Shown here: positions 1 through 5,519 of the stretch, piece by piece
How the letters are laid out: the number at the start of each line of letters is the position of its first letter
Numbering within the stretch: the stretch's first letter is position 1
NCBI GenBank assembly: GCA_016212845.1
Contig: JACRDR010000233.1
Span: 1-6,508, forward strand
Direction: 5' to 3'
Origin: Elusimicrobiota bacterium
Lineage (GTDB): Bacteria; Elusimicrobiota; Elusimicrobia; UBA1565; JACRDR01
Length of the DNA stretch: 6,508 nucleotides
The notes under the pieces: generated by a model
Database searches by the model: none
Told to the model about the DNA's origin: nothing
What the model saw: the letters and a program-made list of their open reading frames with translations, nothing else
Position numbers and translations under genes: made by a program

Positions 1-1331
1 GCGGCGGCTGCGCCGGCCTGGCCGCGGCGACCGCGCTCGCGACCTCCGGCGCGCGCGACACGGTCCTCGAGAAGAAGCCGCATCTCGGCGGCCGCGCGTT
101 CTCCTTCACCGCCCCGCGGGCGGTGGAGATCGTCGACATCGGCCAGCACCTCTTCATGGCGTGCTACCGCGAGACGCGCTCCTTCCTCGAGCGCATCGGT
201 TCGGGGGATTTGCTCCGCTTTTCCGAGAACGCCCGCGTCGTCTTCGCCGACGCCGAGGGGCAAAGGGCGGTGCTCGACTGCCCGAACTGGCCCGCTCCCT
301 TCGGCCTGGGCATGGGCATCCTCGGCCTCGGCGGCCTCGGCGTCATGGACAAGGCCGGCCTGCTGCGGCTCGGCGCGTGGTTCCAGTCGACGATGCGGGG
401 GGGACGGGGCTGGCCGCGCGATCTCGACCTTTTGACCGTTCGCGAGTGGCTCGACGGACTCGGCCAGTCGCGGCGGCTGCAGGAGCGCCTCTTCGACCCG
501 ATCGCGATCGGCGCGCTCAACGAGCTTCCGGAGAAAGCCTCCGCGCTGGGCATGGCCCAGGTGATGGCCGAAGTCTTCTTCCGCGATCCCTCGGGCTCGC
601 GTCTCGGCGTGGCGACGGTGGGGCTCAGCGACCTCTACGTCGAACAGTCGCGCCGCTTCATCGAGGAGCGCGGCGGACGCGTGCTCTGCGGCGTGAAGGC
701 GGCGGCCATCCGCCTCGACGGCCGCGCGCGCGTGGAAACCGAGCGCTCCGGGACCTTCGAGGGGGAGGCGGTCGTCGGCGCGCTCCCGCCGAACGCCTTG
801 GCCGCGCTCGACCTCCCGTCCGAACTTCGCGGCGGCTGGGACCGGCTCGGCTTCGCGCCGATCATCGGCATCAATCTCTGGCTGGACCGTCCCGTGATCG
901 AGGGCCCGCTCGTGGGCCTCCTCGGCACCGACCTGCACTGGGCGTTCAACAAGAACGACCTCTGGGGGAAAAAGGACGCGGGCCAGTACCTCGCGCTCGT
1001 CATCAGCGGCGCGCACGCGCACGTGGGCAAGAGCCCGCAAGAACTCTACGAGCTCGCGGTGCGCGATTTGAACAAGTGCCTGCCGGAGTCCGCGAAGGCG
1101 AAGGTGCTGCGCTGGACCGTCGTGAAGGAGCCGCAGGCCACGATCTCGCCGCTTCCGGGCACCGACGCGCTGCGCCCCGCGCACGCCTCGCCCAATCCGC
1201 GCTTCTTCTTCGCGGGCGATTGGACGCAGACGGGCCTCCCGGCGACGATCGAAAGCGCCTGCGCGAGCGGCCACGCGTGCGCCTCGCTCATTGCAACGTC
1301 GCGGGGGAAAAAAGCTACCATCTCGGCATGA
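1..1331 (+). CDS. hpnE: Hydroxysqualene dehydroxylase HpnE-like FAD-dependent oxidoreductase (5' partial)
   Basis: The reading frame is open from base 3 to the TGA at 1329-1331, so the true start lies upstream of the window; the GTG at 123 is internal. The first codons encode GGCAGLAAATALATSG, the end of the N-terminal Rossmann dinucleotide-binding motif, followed by an acidic VLEKK strand and the LGGRAFSF turn typical of FAD-dependent amine oxidase/phytoene desaturase enzymes. IGQHLFMACYRETRSFL near the front and FFFAGDWTQTGLPATIESA near the C-terminus (the second FAD-contact motif) are the signatures that separate HpnE from generic desaturases. HpnE completes squalene synthesis from hydroxysqualene in the HpnC-HpnD-HpnE route to hopanoids; related enzymes act on carotenoid precursors. 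Only about a dozen residues appear to be missing. The stop overlaps the dcd start (ATGA). Amine-oxidase superfamily membership is very secure; the exact substrate is inferred from the motifs. Confidence 0.85.
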   Translation, partial: GGCAGLAAATALATSGARDTVLEKKPHLGGRAFSFTAPRAVEIVDIGQHLFMACYRETRSFLERIGSGDLLRFSENARVVFADAEGQRAVLDCPNWPAPFGLGMGILGLGGLGVMDKAGLLRLGAWFQSTMRGGRGWPRDLDLLTVREWLDGLGQSRRLQERLFDPIAIGALNELPEKASALGMAQVMAEVFFRDPSGSRLGVATVGLSDLYVEQSRRFIEERGGRVLCGVKAAAIRLDGRARVETERSGTFEGEAVVGALPPNALAALDLPSELRGGWDRLGFAPIIGINLWLDRPVIEGPLVGLLGTDLHWAFNKNDLWGKKDAGQYLALVISGAHAHVGKSPQELYELAVRDLNKCLPESAKAKVLRWTVVKEPQATISPLPGTDALRPAHASPNPRFFFAGDWTQTGLPATIESACASGHACASLIATSRGKKATISA

Positions 1332-1891
1332 TCAAGAGCGACAAGTGGATTCGCCGGATGTGCCTCGACCGCAAGATGATCGAGCCCTTCGTCGAGAAGC
1401 TTTCCGGCGACGGGAAGGTCTCCTACGGCCTCTCCTCCTACGGCTACGACATCCGCGTCACCGACGAGTTCAAGATCTTCACGAACGTCCTCGGCGCGGT
1501 GGTCGACCCGAAGTCCTTCGATCAGCGCTCCTTCGTCGACTACAAGGGGCCGTACTGCATGGTCCCGCCCAACTCTTTCGCGCTCTGCACCTCGCTCGAG
1601 TACTTCCGGATCCCCCGGAACGTGCTCGGCCTCTGCATCGGCAAGTCCACCTACGCCCGGTGCGGCATCGTGGTCAATATCACGCCGCTCGAGGCCGAGT
1701 GGGAGGGCCACCTCACCATCGAGATCTCGAACACCACGCCGCTGCCCGCCAAGATCTACTCCAACGAGGGCATCGCGCAGCTGATCTTCCTCGAGTCCGA
1801 CGAGGTATGCGAGACCTCCTACAAGGACCGCAAGGGCAAGTACCAGGCCCAGCGGGGCATCACGCTCCCGCGCATCCTCGCCGCGAAGTAG
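1328..1891 (+). CDS. dcd: dCTP deaminase
   Basis: This 187-residue protein matches the usual length of dCTP deaminase, which converts dCTP to dUTP in the cytosol and feeds dUTPase and thymidylate synthesis. LSSYGYDIRV (residues 35-44) and VPPNSFALCTSLEYFRIP (79-96) are family landmarks. GKSTYARCGIVVNITPLEAEWEGH (105-128) carries the conserved Ser and Arg of the active site. The following LTIEISN contains Glu132, at the position of the catalytic glutamate (E138 in E. coli). IAQLIF and the C-terminal KYQAQRGITLPR close the fold and nucleotide pocket. The ATG at 1328 overlaps the stop of the upstream desaturase gene by 4 bases, which suggests translational coupling. No good Shine-Dalgarno sits at normal spacing; GGGGGAA lies too far upstream. 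The frame stays open far upstream of 1328, but that part is an out-of-frame shadow of hpnE with no Dcd similarity. Confidence 0.96.
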   Translation: MIKSDKWIRRMCLDRKMIEPFVEKLSGDGKVSYGLSSYGYDIRVTDEFKIFTNVLGAVVDPKSFDQRSFVDYKGPYCMVPPNSFALCTSLEYFRIPRNVLGLCIGKSTYARCGIVVNITPLEAEWEGHLTIEISNTTPLPAKIYSNEGIAQLIFLESDEVCETSYKDRKGKYQAQRGITLPRILAAK

Positions 1892-1893
1892 GC

Positions 1894-2511
1894 TTGAGCC
1901 TTCTCCCGGCGCTTCTCCTCGCCGCATTCGCTCGCGCGCAGGACCCGGCGCCGTACGACCTGCCCATTCCGGCCCCCAGCTCGGAGACCCTGCGCGCGCA
2001 GCAGCCGCCGCTGCCGCCCGACAAGCAGGCGATGCTCTCGGAGTTGCAGGAGCGGGGCATCGTCGACAAAAACCTCCGCGAGTGGGAGCCCGGCGACATG
2101 CAGCTCCTGCTCCGCATCCAGGAGGCCGAGCGCCTTCGCGCTTTCGACATGCTTCAGAGCCGGGCCGGGACCCTTCGGGGCTACGCGATCAACAAGCGCC
2201 TGCCGGACGGCACCCGGGTGCTGTGGCTGACCAAGGCCGGCTTCGAGCGCTACTTCTTCCTAAAGTCCCAGCAGGCCCGGCAGTACTTCGAGGTCAAGGG
2301 CACCGACGCGAAATGGGTCTACCGGATGCGCAACGTGAAGGGCAAGAAGCTCTTCGACGTCTCGGGGATGCTGACCCCCGAGGGCGACGCCCTCTACACC
2401 CGGGTCCTGCTCGGCCTGCCCGCCGAATGGGTGGGGGGAGACGGAGTGACCCGCTCGAACGTCCGCCCGAAAAAGCCGAGTCCGGCTCCAAGCCCGGCTC
2501 CGGCAAAGTAG
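1894..2511 (+). CDS. Hypothetical exported protein, TTG start
   Basis: I do not recognise this family. The protein is 205 residues from the TTG at 1894. It begins with a short hydrophobic stretch (SLLPALLLAAFARA) followed by QDPAP, which reads as a signal peptide cleaved after about residue 15, although the n-region has no Lys or Arg. A proline-rich linker follows (residues 18-45), then a charged helical segment rich in Glu/Leu/Arg (47-90), then a compact region (95-175) with RVLWLTKAGFERYFFLKSQQARQYFEVKG and KWVYRMRNVKGKKLFDVSG. The tail is a Pro/Ala/Lys-rich KPSPAPSPAPAK. The TTG was chosen because it lies 2 bases after the dcd stop, there is no other start codon nearby in frame upstream, and the first ATG (2032) would delete the signal sequence. 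Tight spacing suggests cotranscription with dcd. The gene runs to within 4 bases of the convergent nucleotidyltransferase gene. A periplasmic or envelope location is inferred. Confidence 0.75.
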   Translation: MSLLPALLLAAFARAQDPAPYDLPIPAPSSETLRAQQPPLPPDKQAMLSELQERGIVDKNLREWEPGDMQLLLRIQEAERLRAFDMLQSRAGTLRGYAINKRLPDGTRVLWLTKAGFERYFFLKSQQARQYFEVKGTDAKWVYRMRNVKGKKLFDVSGMLTPEGDALYTRVLLGLPAEWVGGDGVTRSNVRPKKPSPAPSPAPAK

Positions 2512-2515
2512 ATCG

Positions 2516-3220
2516 TTATTCGCCGATAGCGGCGACTCGCTGGATCACGGCAAGGCAATCCCGCCTACGCTCTTCGGTCTTGCTGCCTCCCAGGTGTCCG
2601 TCGATTCCGGCGATGAAGTCGGATCGTTGGAGCAGGTCCTTGCATTGGTCGGCAAGGTACTTCCGGACATCGGCCGGGGCGGCAGTCACTTTTTCAGATA
2701 TCTCCGGGCATCCGTCAAACAGAGCGACGATATCCTCGAGGTCCGGACTGGCGAGGTAGTCGTCTTTACCGCGGTTCCGGAAGGCCTCGAATTTGGAGGC
2801 GAGAAGGTACGGTACGGAGAAGACGAGGATGTCTTGTTCGCCAGGCAAGGCGCATGTCTCTGCGTTGGCCATCCCATCGCGGTACCATCGGTTGGAGAAT
2901 CCAAGGACGGCACCCTCTTGCGGCATCACATCGACCTTGATCCCCATGAACCGCCACCGGCATATCGGCCCACGTTCGTCGATAGGGTGTTGAAAGCCCA
3001 ATCCGCGCAGCTTTTCTTCCAACTTGTGGTAAGCTGCCCGGGTTCCGAGTTCGACGACGCAATCGACGTCGTCCGTGGCGCGTGTTTCCGGGGCGCCCGC
3101 GCTTAGGTAGAGATCGACCGTGGCCCCGCCTACGAAGACGACCTTTTCCCTCAGATCCTTTAGTCCTCTGGCGACAATCGCCAGCATTTCGACGTTTTGA
3201 GTCTTTCGGCTAGGCCGCAC
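2516..3220 (-). CDS. AbiEii/MNT-type nucleotidyltransferase, possible toxin
   Basis: This 234-residue protein has the polymerase-beta-type nucleotidyltransferase signature. VVFVGGATVDLYLS (residues 27-40) gives the GG helix-strand turn, ATDDVDCVVE (48-57) supplies the metal-binding Asp51-x-Asp53, and GIKVDVMP (93-100) supplies the third acidic residue, Asp97. LLASKFEAFRNRGKDDYLASPDLEDIVALFDG (139-170) is the Lys/Asp-rich C-terminal segment seen in AbiEii/AbiGii-like enzymes. Proteins of this fold transfer NMPs to tRNA or to partner proteins, and several act as toxins. The GTG start at 3220 overlaps the upstream wHTH gene by 11 bases, as expected for a coupled pair. The next option, an ATG at residue 12, would still keep the GG motif. 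No Shine-Dalgarno is visible. Composition (about 57% GC in sampled lines) is lower than in neighbouring genes, suggesting transfer. The fold is secure; toxin activity is inferred from fold and context. Confidence 0.85.
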   Translation of the reverse strand: MRPSRKTQNVEMLAIVARGLKDLREKVVFVGGATVDLYLSAGAPETRATDDVDCVVELGTRAAYHKLEEKLRGLGFQHPIDERGPICRWRFMGIKVDVMPQEGAVLGFSNRWYRDGMANAETCALPGEQDILVFSVPYLLASKFEAFRNRGKDDYLASPDLEDIVALFDGCPEISEKVTAAPADVRKYLADQCKDLLQRSDFIAGIDGHLGGSKTEERRRDCLAVIQRVAAIGE

Positions 3221-3734
3221 TCAGCCGCCGGGTAAGCTCTTCGACCGCGATTTTCCGTTCGCGCGCGCGACCGACTCGCAACGCGTCGATGAGCGCGAGC
3301 ACCTCGTAGAGTTGGGGGTCTTTGCGCGCCGCCTTCGGGACGGACTCATATATCGGTTCGATCGCCTGGCCGCGGACTTCCCCATCATTTGAGGGCCAGA
3401 CATACCGGTCGTTTTCGCTCGAGACGATATGGCTCGACAGCGGCGGCGCCGAATGGGAAGTCGGAATTCCCCGGCAAAGGGCTCCCGGTTCCGCCGGAAA
3501 AACATATTTCAATCCGTGGAGGATGAATTCCAAGAGCGCGGGCCAGACAACGTGCTTTTTAGAGCTGTCTAGCAGGCTCGAGTATTTTGCGCGCTCTAGC
3601 GCCATGCTGACTTCGGAAATCGACAGCCCAAGTTCCTGCGCCAAGTCGACAAGTCGCCAAGGTCGTTCTTTGGCGAGCGCGATTTTCAACAGCACCAGCA
3701 CATCTTGGGGCTTTATGCCCTGAGCTACCTTCAT
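3210..3734 (-). CDS. Winged helix-turn-helix protein, putative regulator/antitoxin of the nucleotidyltransferase pair
   Basis: The protein has 174 residues. The N-terminal part (about 8-60) has the shape of a MarR-like or winged HTH: IKPQDVLVLLKIAL, then WRLVDLAQELGLSISEVSMALERAKYSSLL, with LAQELGLSISEVSMALERA as the helix-turn-recognition helix. The rest is not a recognised domain but has landmarks I associate with a conserved family next to this nucleotidyltransferase type: LLEFILHGLKYVFPAEPG (67-84), RGIPTSHSAPPL (88-99), EVRGQAIEPIYESVPKAA (119-136) and LYEVLALIDALRVGRARER (142-160). It is the first gene of a minus-strand operon and overlaps the nucleotidyltransferase by 11 bases. The ATG at 3734 lies 6 bases after a strong -10 box, so the mRNA is probably leaderless. 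Order (HTH first) and overlap resemble abiE operons, but I see no AbiEi-type C-terminal domain. An antitoxin/autorepressor role is inferred. Confidence 0.8.
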   Translation of the reverse strand: MKVAQGIKPQDVLVLLKIALAKERPWRLVDLAQELGLSISEVSMALERAKYSSLLDSSKKHVVWPALLEFILHGLKYVFPAEPGALCRGIPTSHSAPPLSSHIVSSENDRYVWPSNDGEVRGQAIEPIYESVPKAARKDPQLYEVLALIDALRVGRARERKIAVEELTRRLSAA

Positions 3735-3740
3735 ACCCCC

Positions 3741-3769
3741 AGTATAACAGACTATTTTGCATTTCGCAA
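3741..3769 (-). promoter_or_regulatory. Sigma70-type promoter of the wHTH-nucleotidyltransferase operon, predicted leaderless
   Basis: Read on the minus strand, a -35 box TTGCGA (3764-3769, 4 of 6 consensus) and a -10 box TATACT (3741-3746, 5 of 6) are separated by exactly 17 bases. TGT directly precedes the -10, giving an extended TGn element. Only six bases (GGGGGT) separate the -10 from the ATG at 3734, so initiation about 7 bases after the -10 would begin at the A of the start codon. The G-run touches the ATG and is too close to serve as a Shine-Dalgarno. Confidence 0.7.
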
Positions 3770-3779
3770 TTCGCGAAAT
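3761..3779. promoter_or_regulatory. Inverted repeat over the -35 box, candidate operator
   Basis: ATTTCGC (3761-3767) and GCGAAAT (3773-3779) are perfect 7-base inverted arms around a 5-base centre. Two smaller palindromic elements overlap it: TTGC-N5-GCAA (3757-3769) and TTCGCGAA (3770-3777). The repeat covers the whole -35 box of the minus-strand promoter (3764-3769), so a bound dimer would block that promoter. The likely ligand is the wHTH protein encoded just downstream; that assignment is inference. Confidence 0.5.
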
Positions 3780-3822
3780 AGATAATATGCCCGGGTCGCC
3801 TCCTCGTCTTGGTTCCTGATTT

Positions 3823-3863
3823 CATTGTAATGTCCATATTATATTAAAATGAGCATTATAATG
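3823..3863. promoter_or_regulatory. Paired CATT-NN-AATG palindromes, candidate operators for the hipB-like promoter
   Basis: CATTGTAATG (3823-3832) and CATTATAATG (3854-3863) share the symmetric form CATT-NN-AATG; the second is a perfect 10-base palindrome. They are 31 bases apart start to start, close to three helical turns, so proteins bound at both would lie on the same DNA face. The second ends three bases before the -35 box at 3867. The known E. coli HipB operator (TATCC-N8-GGATA) is not present. The stretch 3821-3895 is only about a quarter GC, so some symmetry is expected by chance. Confidence 0.4.
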
Positions 3864-3866
3864 TTC

Positions 3867-3895
3867 TTGACATTCGAAAGTATGTGTAATATAAC
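3867..3895 (+). promoter_or_regulatory. Consensus sigma70 promoter of the hipB-hipA-like operon, predicted leaderless
   Basis: The -35 box is a perfect TTGACA (3867-3872) and the -10 box is TATAAC (3890-3895, 5 of 6), with exactly 17 bases between them and AT-rich DNA upstream that could act as an UP element. Six bases (GTGCAC) separate the -10 from the ATG at 3902, so transcription should start at or next to that A. This places the alternative GTG at 3896 upstream of the mRNA start. Short arms ATGTG (3882-3886) and CACAT (3899-3903) flank the -10 symmetrically and might be part of an operator. Confidence 0.8.
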
Positions 3896-3901
3896 GTGCA
3901 C

Positions 3902-4231
3902 ATGGTTACCCTTGCGGCGGAATCCGAGGCGGCGCTTCGAGAGTTGGGCTCCCTGCTTTCCGTCGCCCGCGCGCGGCGGGGGATCACCGTCTTGGGCCTC
4001 GCCCGCCGTCTAGGCGTCGACCGCCGGACGCTCGCGCAGTTGGAAAAGGGAAAGCCCACCGTTTCGATCGGCGTCTTCGTTCAGGTACTCGGCGCCTTGA
4101 ATCTCCTTCGGGGCCTCGAGCAGGTCGTCCGTCCGGAGAACGACTTGGACGCGGTGTCGACCGAAATCCGGCGGCTCCGCCGCCGCGAGCGCTCCAGCCG
4201 TTCCATCCCGGACAGCCGGGTCGATTTCTAG
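3902..4231 (+). CDS. HipB-like Xre-family helix-turn-helix antitoxin
   Basis: The 109-residue product has a Cro/C1-type HTH: LGSLLSVARARRGITVLGLARRLGVDRRTLAQLEKGKPTVSIGVFVQVLGALNL, roughly residues 15-68, with the classical GLARRLGVDRRTLAQLEKGK turn and recognition helix. The C-terminal tail is strongly basic (RRLRRRERSSRS) and ends in DSRVDF. HipB-type antitoxins bind and inhibit the HipA kinase and repress the operon as dimers. I chose the ATG at 3902 over the GTG at 3896 because the -10 box ends at 3895 and the mRNA probably begins at 3902. No Shine-Dalgarno is present, consistent with leaderless translation. The TAG stop is immediately followed by the GTG of the kinase gene. The Xre assignment is firm; pairing with HipA rests on adjacency and family precedent. 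Confidence 0.88.
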   Translation: MVTLAAESEAALRELGSLLSVARARRGITVLGLARRLGVDRRTLAQLEKGKPTVSIGVFVQVLGALNLLRGLEQVVRPENDLDAVSTEIRRLRRRERSSRSIPDSRVDF

Positions 4232-5446
4232 GTGCTCGAGGAGCTCTACGTTTACGTCCGCCTGAATTCCGAAGGCTGGGTGCCGTGCGGACTCCTCCAG
4301 CACGACAACCGGGGCCGGCTCTCCTCCAGCGCATTCCGCTACGGCCGCAAATACCTGCGCCGGCCCGGAGCGCTCGCGATCGATCCGATCCAGCTCCCGT
4401 TGGGAGAGTCGACCTACGATTCGCCGGAAGGCTTCGCGCTTTTCAACGGCCTGCGCGATGCCGCGCCGGACGGCTGGGGCCGCTACATGCTGGAAAAGAG
4501 ATTCGGCCGGGCGCTGAGCGAGCTGGAGTTCCTGGCGGCGTCGGGCCCCGACCGCGTCGGCGCCCTCGCGTTTTCCGACGATCCCGATTCGGGCCCCAAG
4601 GTCTACTCACCCGAGGGCTTCCTCCCGCCCGAGGCGGGGCGCTTGGACCTCGGGCTTTGCGCCGGCGCCGTCCACGACGTAGAGCGGAGCGCGGAAACCG
4701 ACCGTCTCAAGGAGTTCCTCCGGCACGGGCCGTCTCTCGGCGGCGCCCGCCCCAAGGCGACCGTATCGTGGAACGGGCGGGCCACGCTCGCCAAGTTCGG
4801 GCTCGAGAAGGACGAGTTCAACGAGCCGCTGATCGAATACGCCGCGATGACGCTGGCCGCGCGCTGCGGGCTCGACGTGCCGGCCGTCGAAAAGACCGAG
4901 GCGCAGGGGCGGGCGGTCTATCTCGTGGAACGCTTCGATCGCCGGCCGGAGCCGGTTCCCTTCGTTTCGGCGCTGACGCTGACCGGCTGGCACGAGACCG
5001 ATCACGCGGCGTGGAGCTATCCGGTCTTGGCGGACGCGATCCTGAAATACGCGAGCGACCCCGAACGCGACCTCCGGGAGCTGTTTTCGCGCATGGTTTT
5101 CAACATCCTCGTCTACAACAACGACGATCACCCGAGAAACACCGGCTTTCTCGGGGGCAAGAACGGGGCGTGGGACCTCTCGCCCCTCTACGACGTCACG
5201 TCCGCGGGGGTCCGCACCCAGACGTTCGCGCTGGCCATGGCGGTAGGAGTCGATGGCAAGAAGGCCTCGCTCGCCAACGCCCTTTCGTCATGCCATCGCT
5301 TCCGTCTTTCCAAGGACAAGGCCCAAGGGATCCTCGAGCGCCTTGTGTCGGCGGTCGCCGGCTGGCGCGAGCACTTCGCCGCCTGCGGCGTCGGCGCCCG
5401 CGACATCGCCGCCCTGGAAAACAGCTTCTCCCCGAAATCCCAGTAG
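4232..5446 (+). CDS. HipA-like serine/threonine kinase, type II toxin
   Basis: At 404 residues this is a full-length HipA with the N-terminal HipA domain (about 5-110, ending SGPDRVGALAFSD) fused to the kinase-like C-terminal domain. The glycine loop PSLGGARPKA places Ser168 at the position of the autophosphorylated Ser150 of E. coli HipA. LAKF gives the ATP-binding Lys188. RMVFNILVYNNDDHPRNTGFL supplies the catalytic Asp298 and metal-ligand Asn303. LSPLYDVTS carries Asp321, the DFG-like aspartate. VYLVERFDR is also typical. HipA kinases phosphorylate targets such as glutamyl-tRNA synthetase, causing stringent response and dormancy; the target here is unknown. The GTG start is in direct contact with the upstream stop (TAGGTG) and has no Shine-Dalgarno, so translation probably depends on termination of the antitoxin frame. 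All key residues are present, so the enzyme is likely active. Confidence 0.93.
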   Translation: MLEELYVYVRLNSEGWVPCGLLQHDNRGRLSSSAFRYGRKYLRRPGALAIDPIQLPLGESTYDSPEGFALFNGLRDAAPDGWGRYMLEKRFGRALSELEFLAASGPDRVGALAFSDDPDSGPKVYSPEGFLPPEAGRLDLGLCAGAVHDVERSAETDRLKEFLRHGPSLGGARPKATVSWNGRATLAKFGLEKDEFNEPLIEYAAMTLAARCGLDVPAVEKTEAQGRAVYLVERFDRRPEPVPFVSALTLTGWHETDHAAWSYPVLADAILKYASDPERDLRELFSRMVFNILVYNNDDHPRNTGFLGGKNGAWDLSPLYDVTSAGVRTQTFALAMAVGVDGKKASLANALSSCHRFRLSKDKAQGILERLVSAVAGWREHFAACGVGARDIAALENSFSPKSQ

Positions 5447-5448
5447 TT

Positions 5449-5509
5449 CGGATGATGGAGGCAAATGTTGATTCCCTCAGTCATCAGGAGTAATATGATC
5501 CGTCATCCG
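5449..5509. repeat. Imperfect inverted repeat between the hipA-like and SpvB-like genes
   Basis: CGGATGATGG (5449-5458) and CCGTCATCCG (5500-5509) are complementary at 9 of 10 positions, with 41 bases between them. There is no T-run after the right arm, so it does not look like an intrinsic terminator. If it forms in RNA it would bring the second ribosome-binding unit upstream of the SpvB-like gene into the right arm. It may be incidental. Confidence 0.3.
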
Positions 5510-5519
5510 GGGAATATTG
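5480..5519 (+). promoter_or_regulatory. Near-duplicated ribosome-binding/start unit before the SpvB-like gene
   Basis: GTCATCAGGAGTAATATG (5480-5497) and GTCATCCGGGGAATATTG (5502-5519) align closely with one gap and few substitutions. Each contains a Shine-Dalgarno-like core (AGGAG, GGGGA) followed by a start codon (ATG 5495, TTG 5517). The first unit has the stronger signals but opens a frame that stops at TAG 5537-5539 after 14 codons (MIRHPGNIGSAFRN). The second unit opens the long SpvB-like frame. The units are 22 bases apart, so they lie in different frames. This could be a leader peptide, or a 1-base indel that separated the original start from its gene. Confidence 0.4.

Noticed and set aside
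1308..1335. A GGGGGAAAAAA run at the hpnE end that could, by -1 slippage, fuse HpnE to Dcd; the Dcd frame is open upstream across the junction.
   Set aside because: The run is not aligned as a canonical X-XXY-YYZ heptamer in the hpnE frame, six A's is short for transcriptional slippage, and the ATGA overlap explains the arrangement.
1046..1927. Long minus-strand open frame (293 codons) opposite hpnE and dcd.
   Set aside because: Its protein is low-complexity and looks like an antisense shadow of GC-rich codons; both plus-strand genes are secure.
2470..2520. Possible bidirectional terminator between the convergent exported-protein and nucleotidyltransferase genes (GC-rich repeats of GGCTCC).
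   Set aside because: I could not draw a convincing stem, there is no T-run on either side, and only 4 bases separate the stops.
2594..3106. Plus-strand open frame of 170 codons across the nucleotidyltransferase gene.
   Set aside because: The minus-strand frame carries clear GG/DxD catalytic motifs; the plus frame has no recognisable features.
3840..3893. Inverted repeat TATATTA (3840-3846) / TAATATA (3887-3893), and AATGTC (3829-3834) / GACATT (3869-3874).
   Set aside because: Short arms far apart in very AT-rich DNA are likely by chance; the right arms are also explained by the promoter boxes.
3896..3901. GTG at 3896 as start of the HipB-like gene.
   Set aside because: It directly follows the -10 hexamer and would lie upstream of the expected transcription start; the ATG at 3902 fits better.
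4285..5493. 402-codon plus-strand frame overlapping the hipA-like gene.
   Set aside because: It is extremely Arg/Ala/Pro-rich, typical of an out-of-frame read of GC-rich DNA, while the HipA frame has all kinase motifs.
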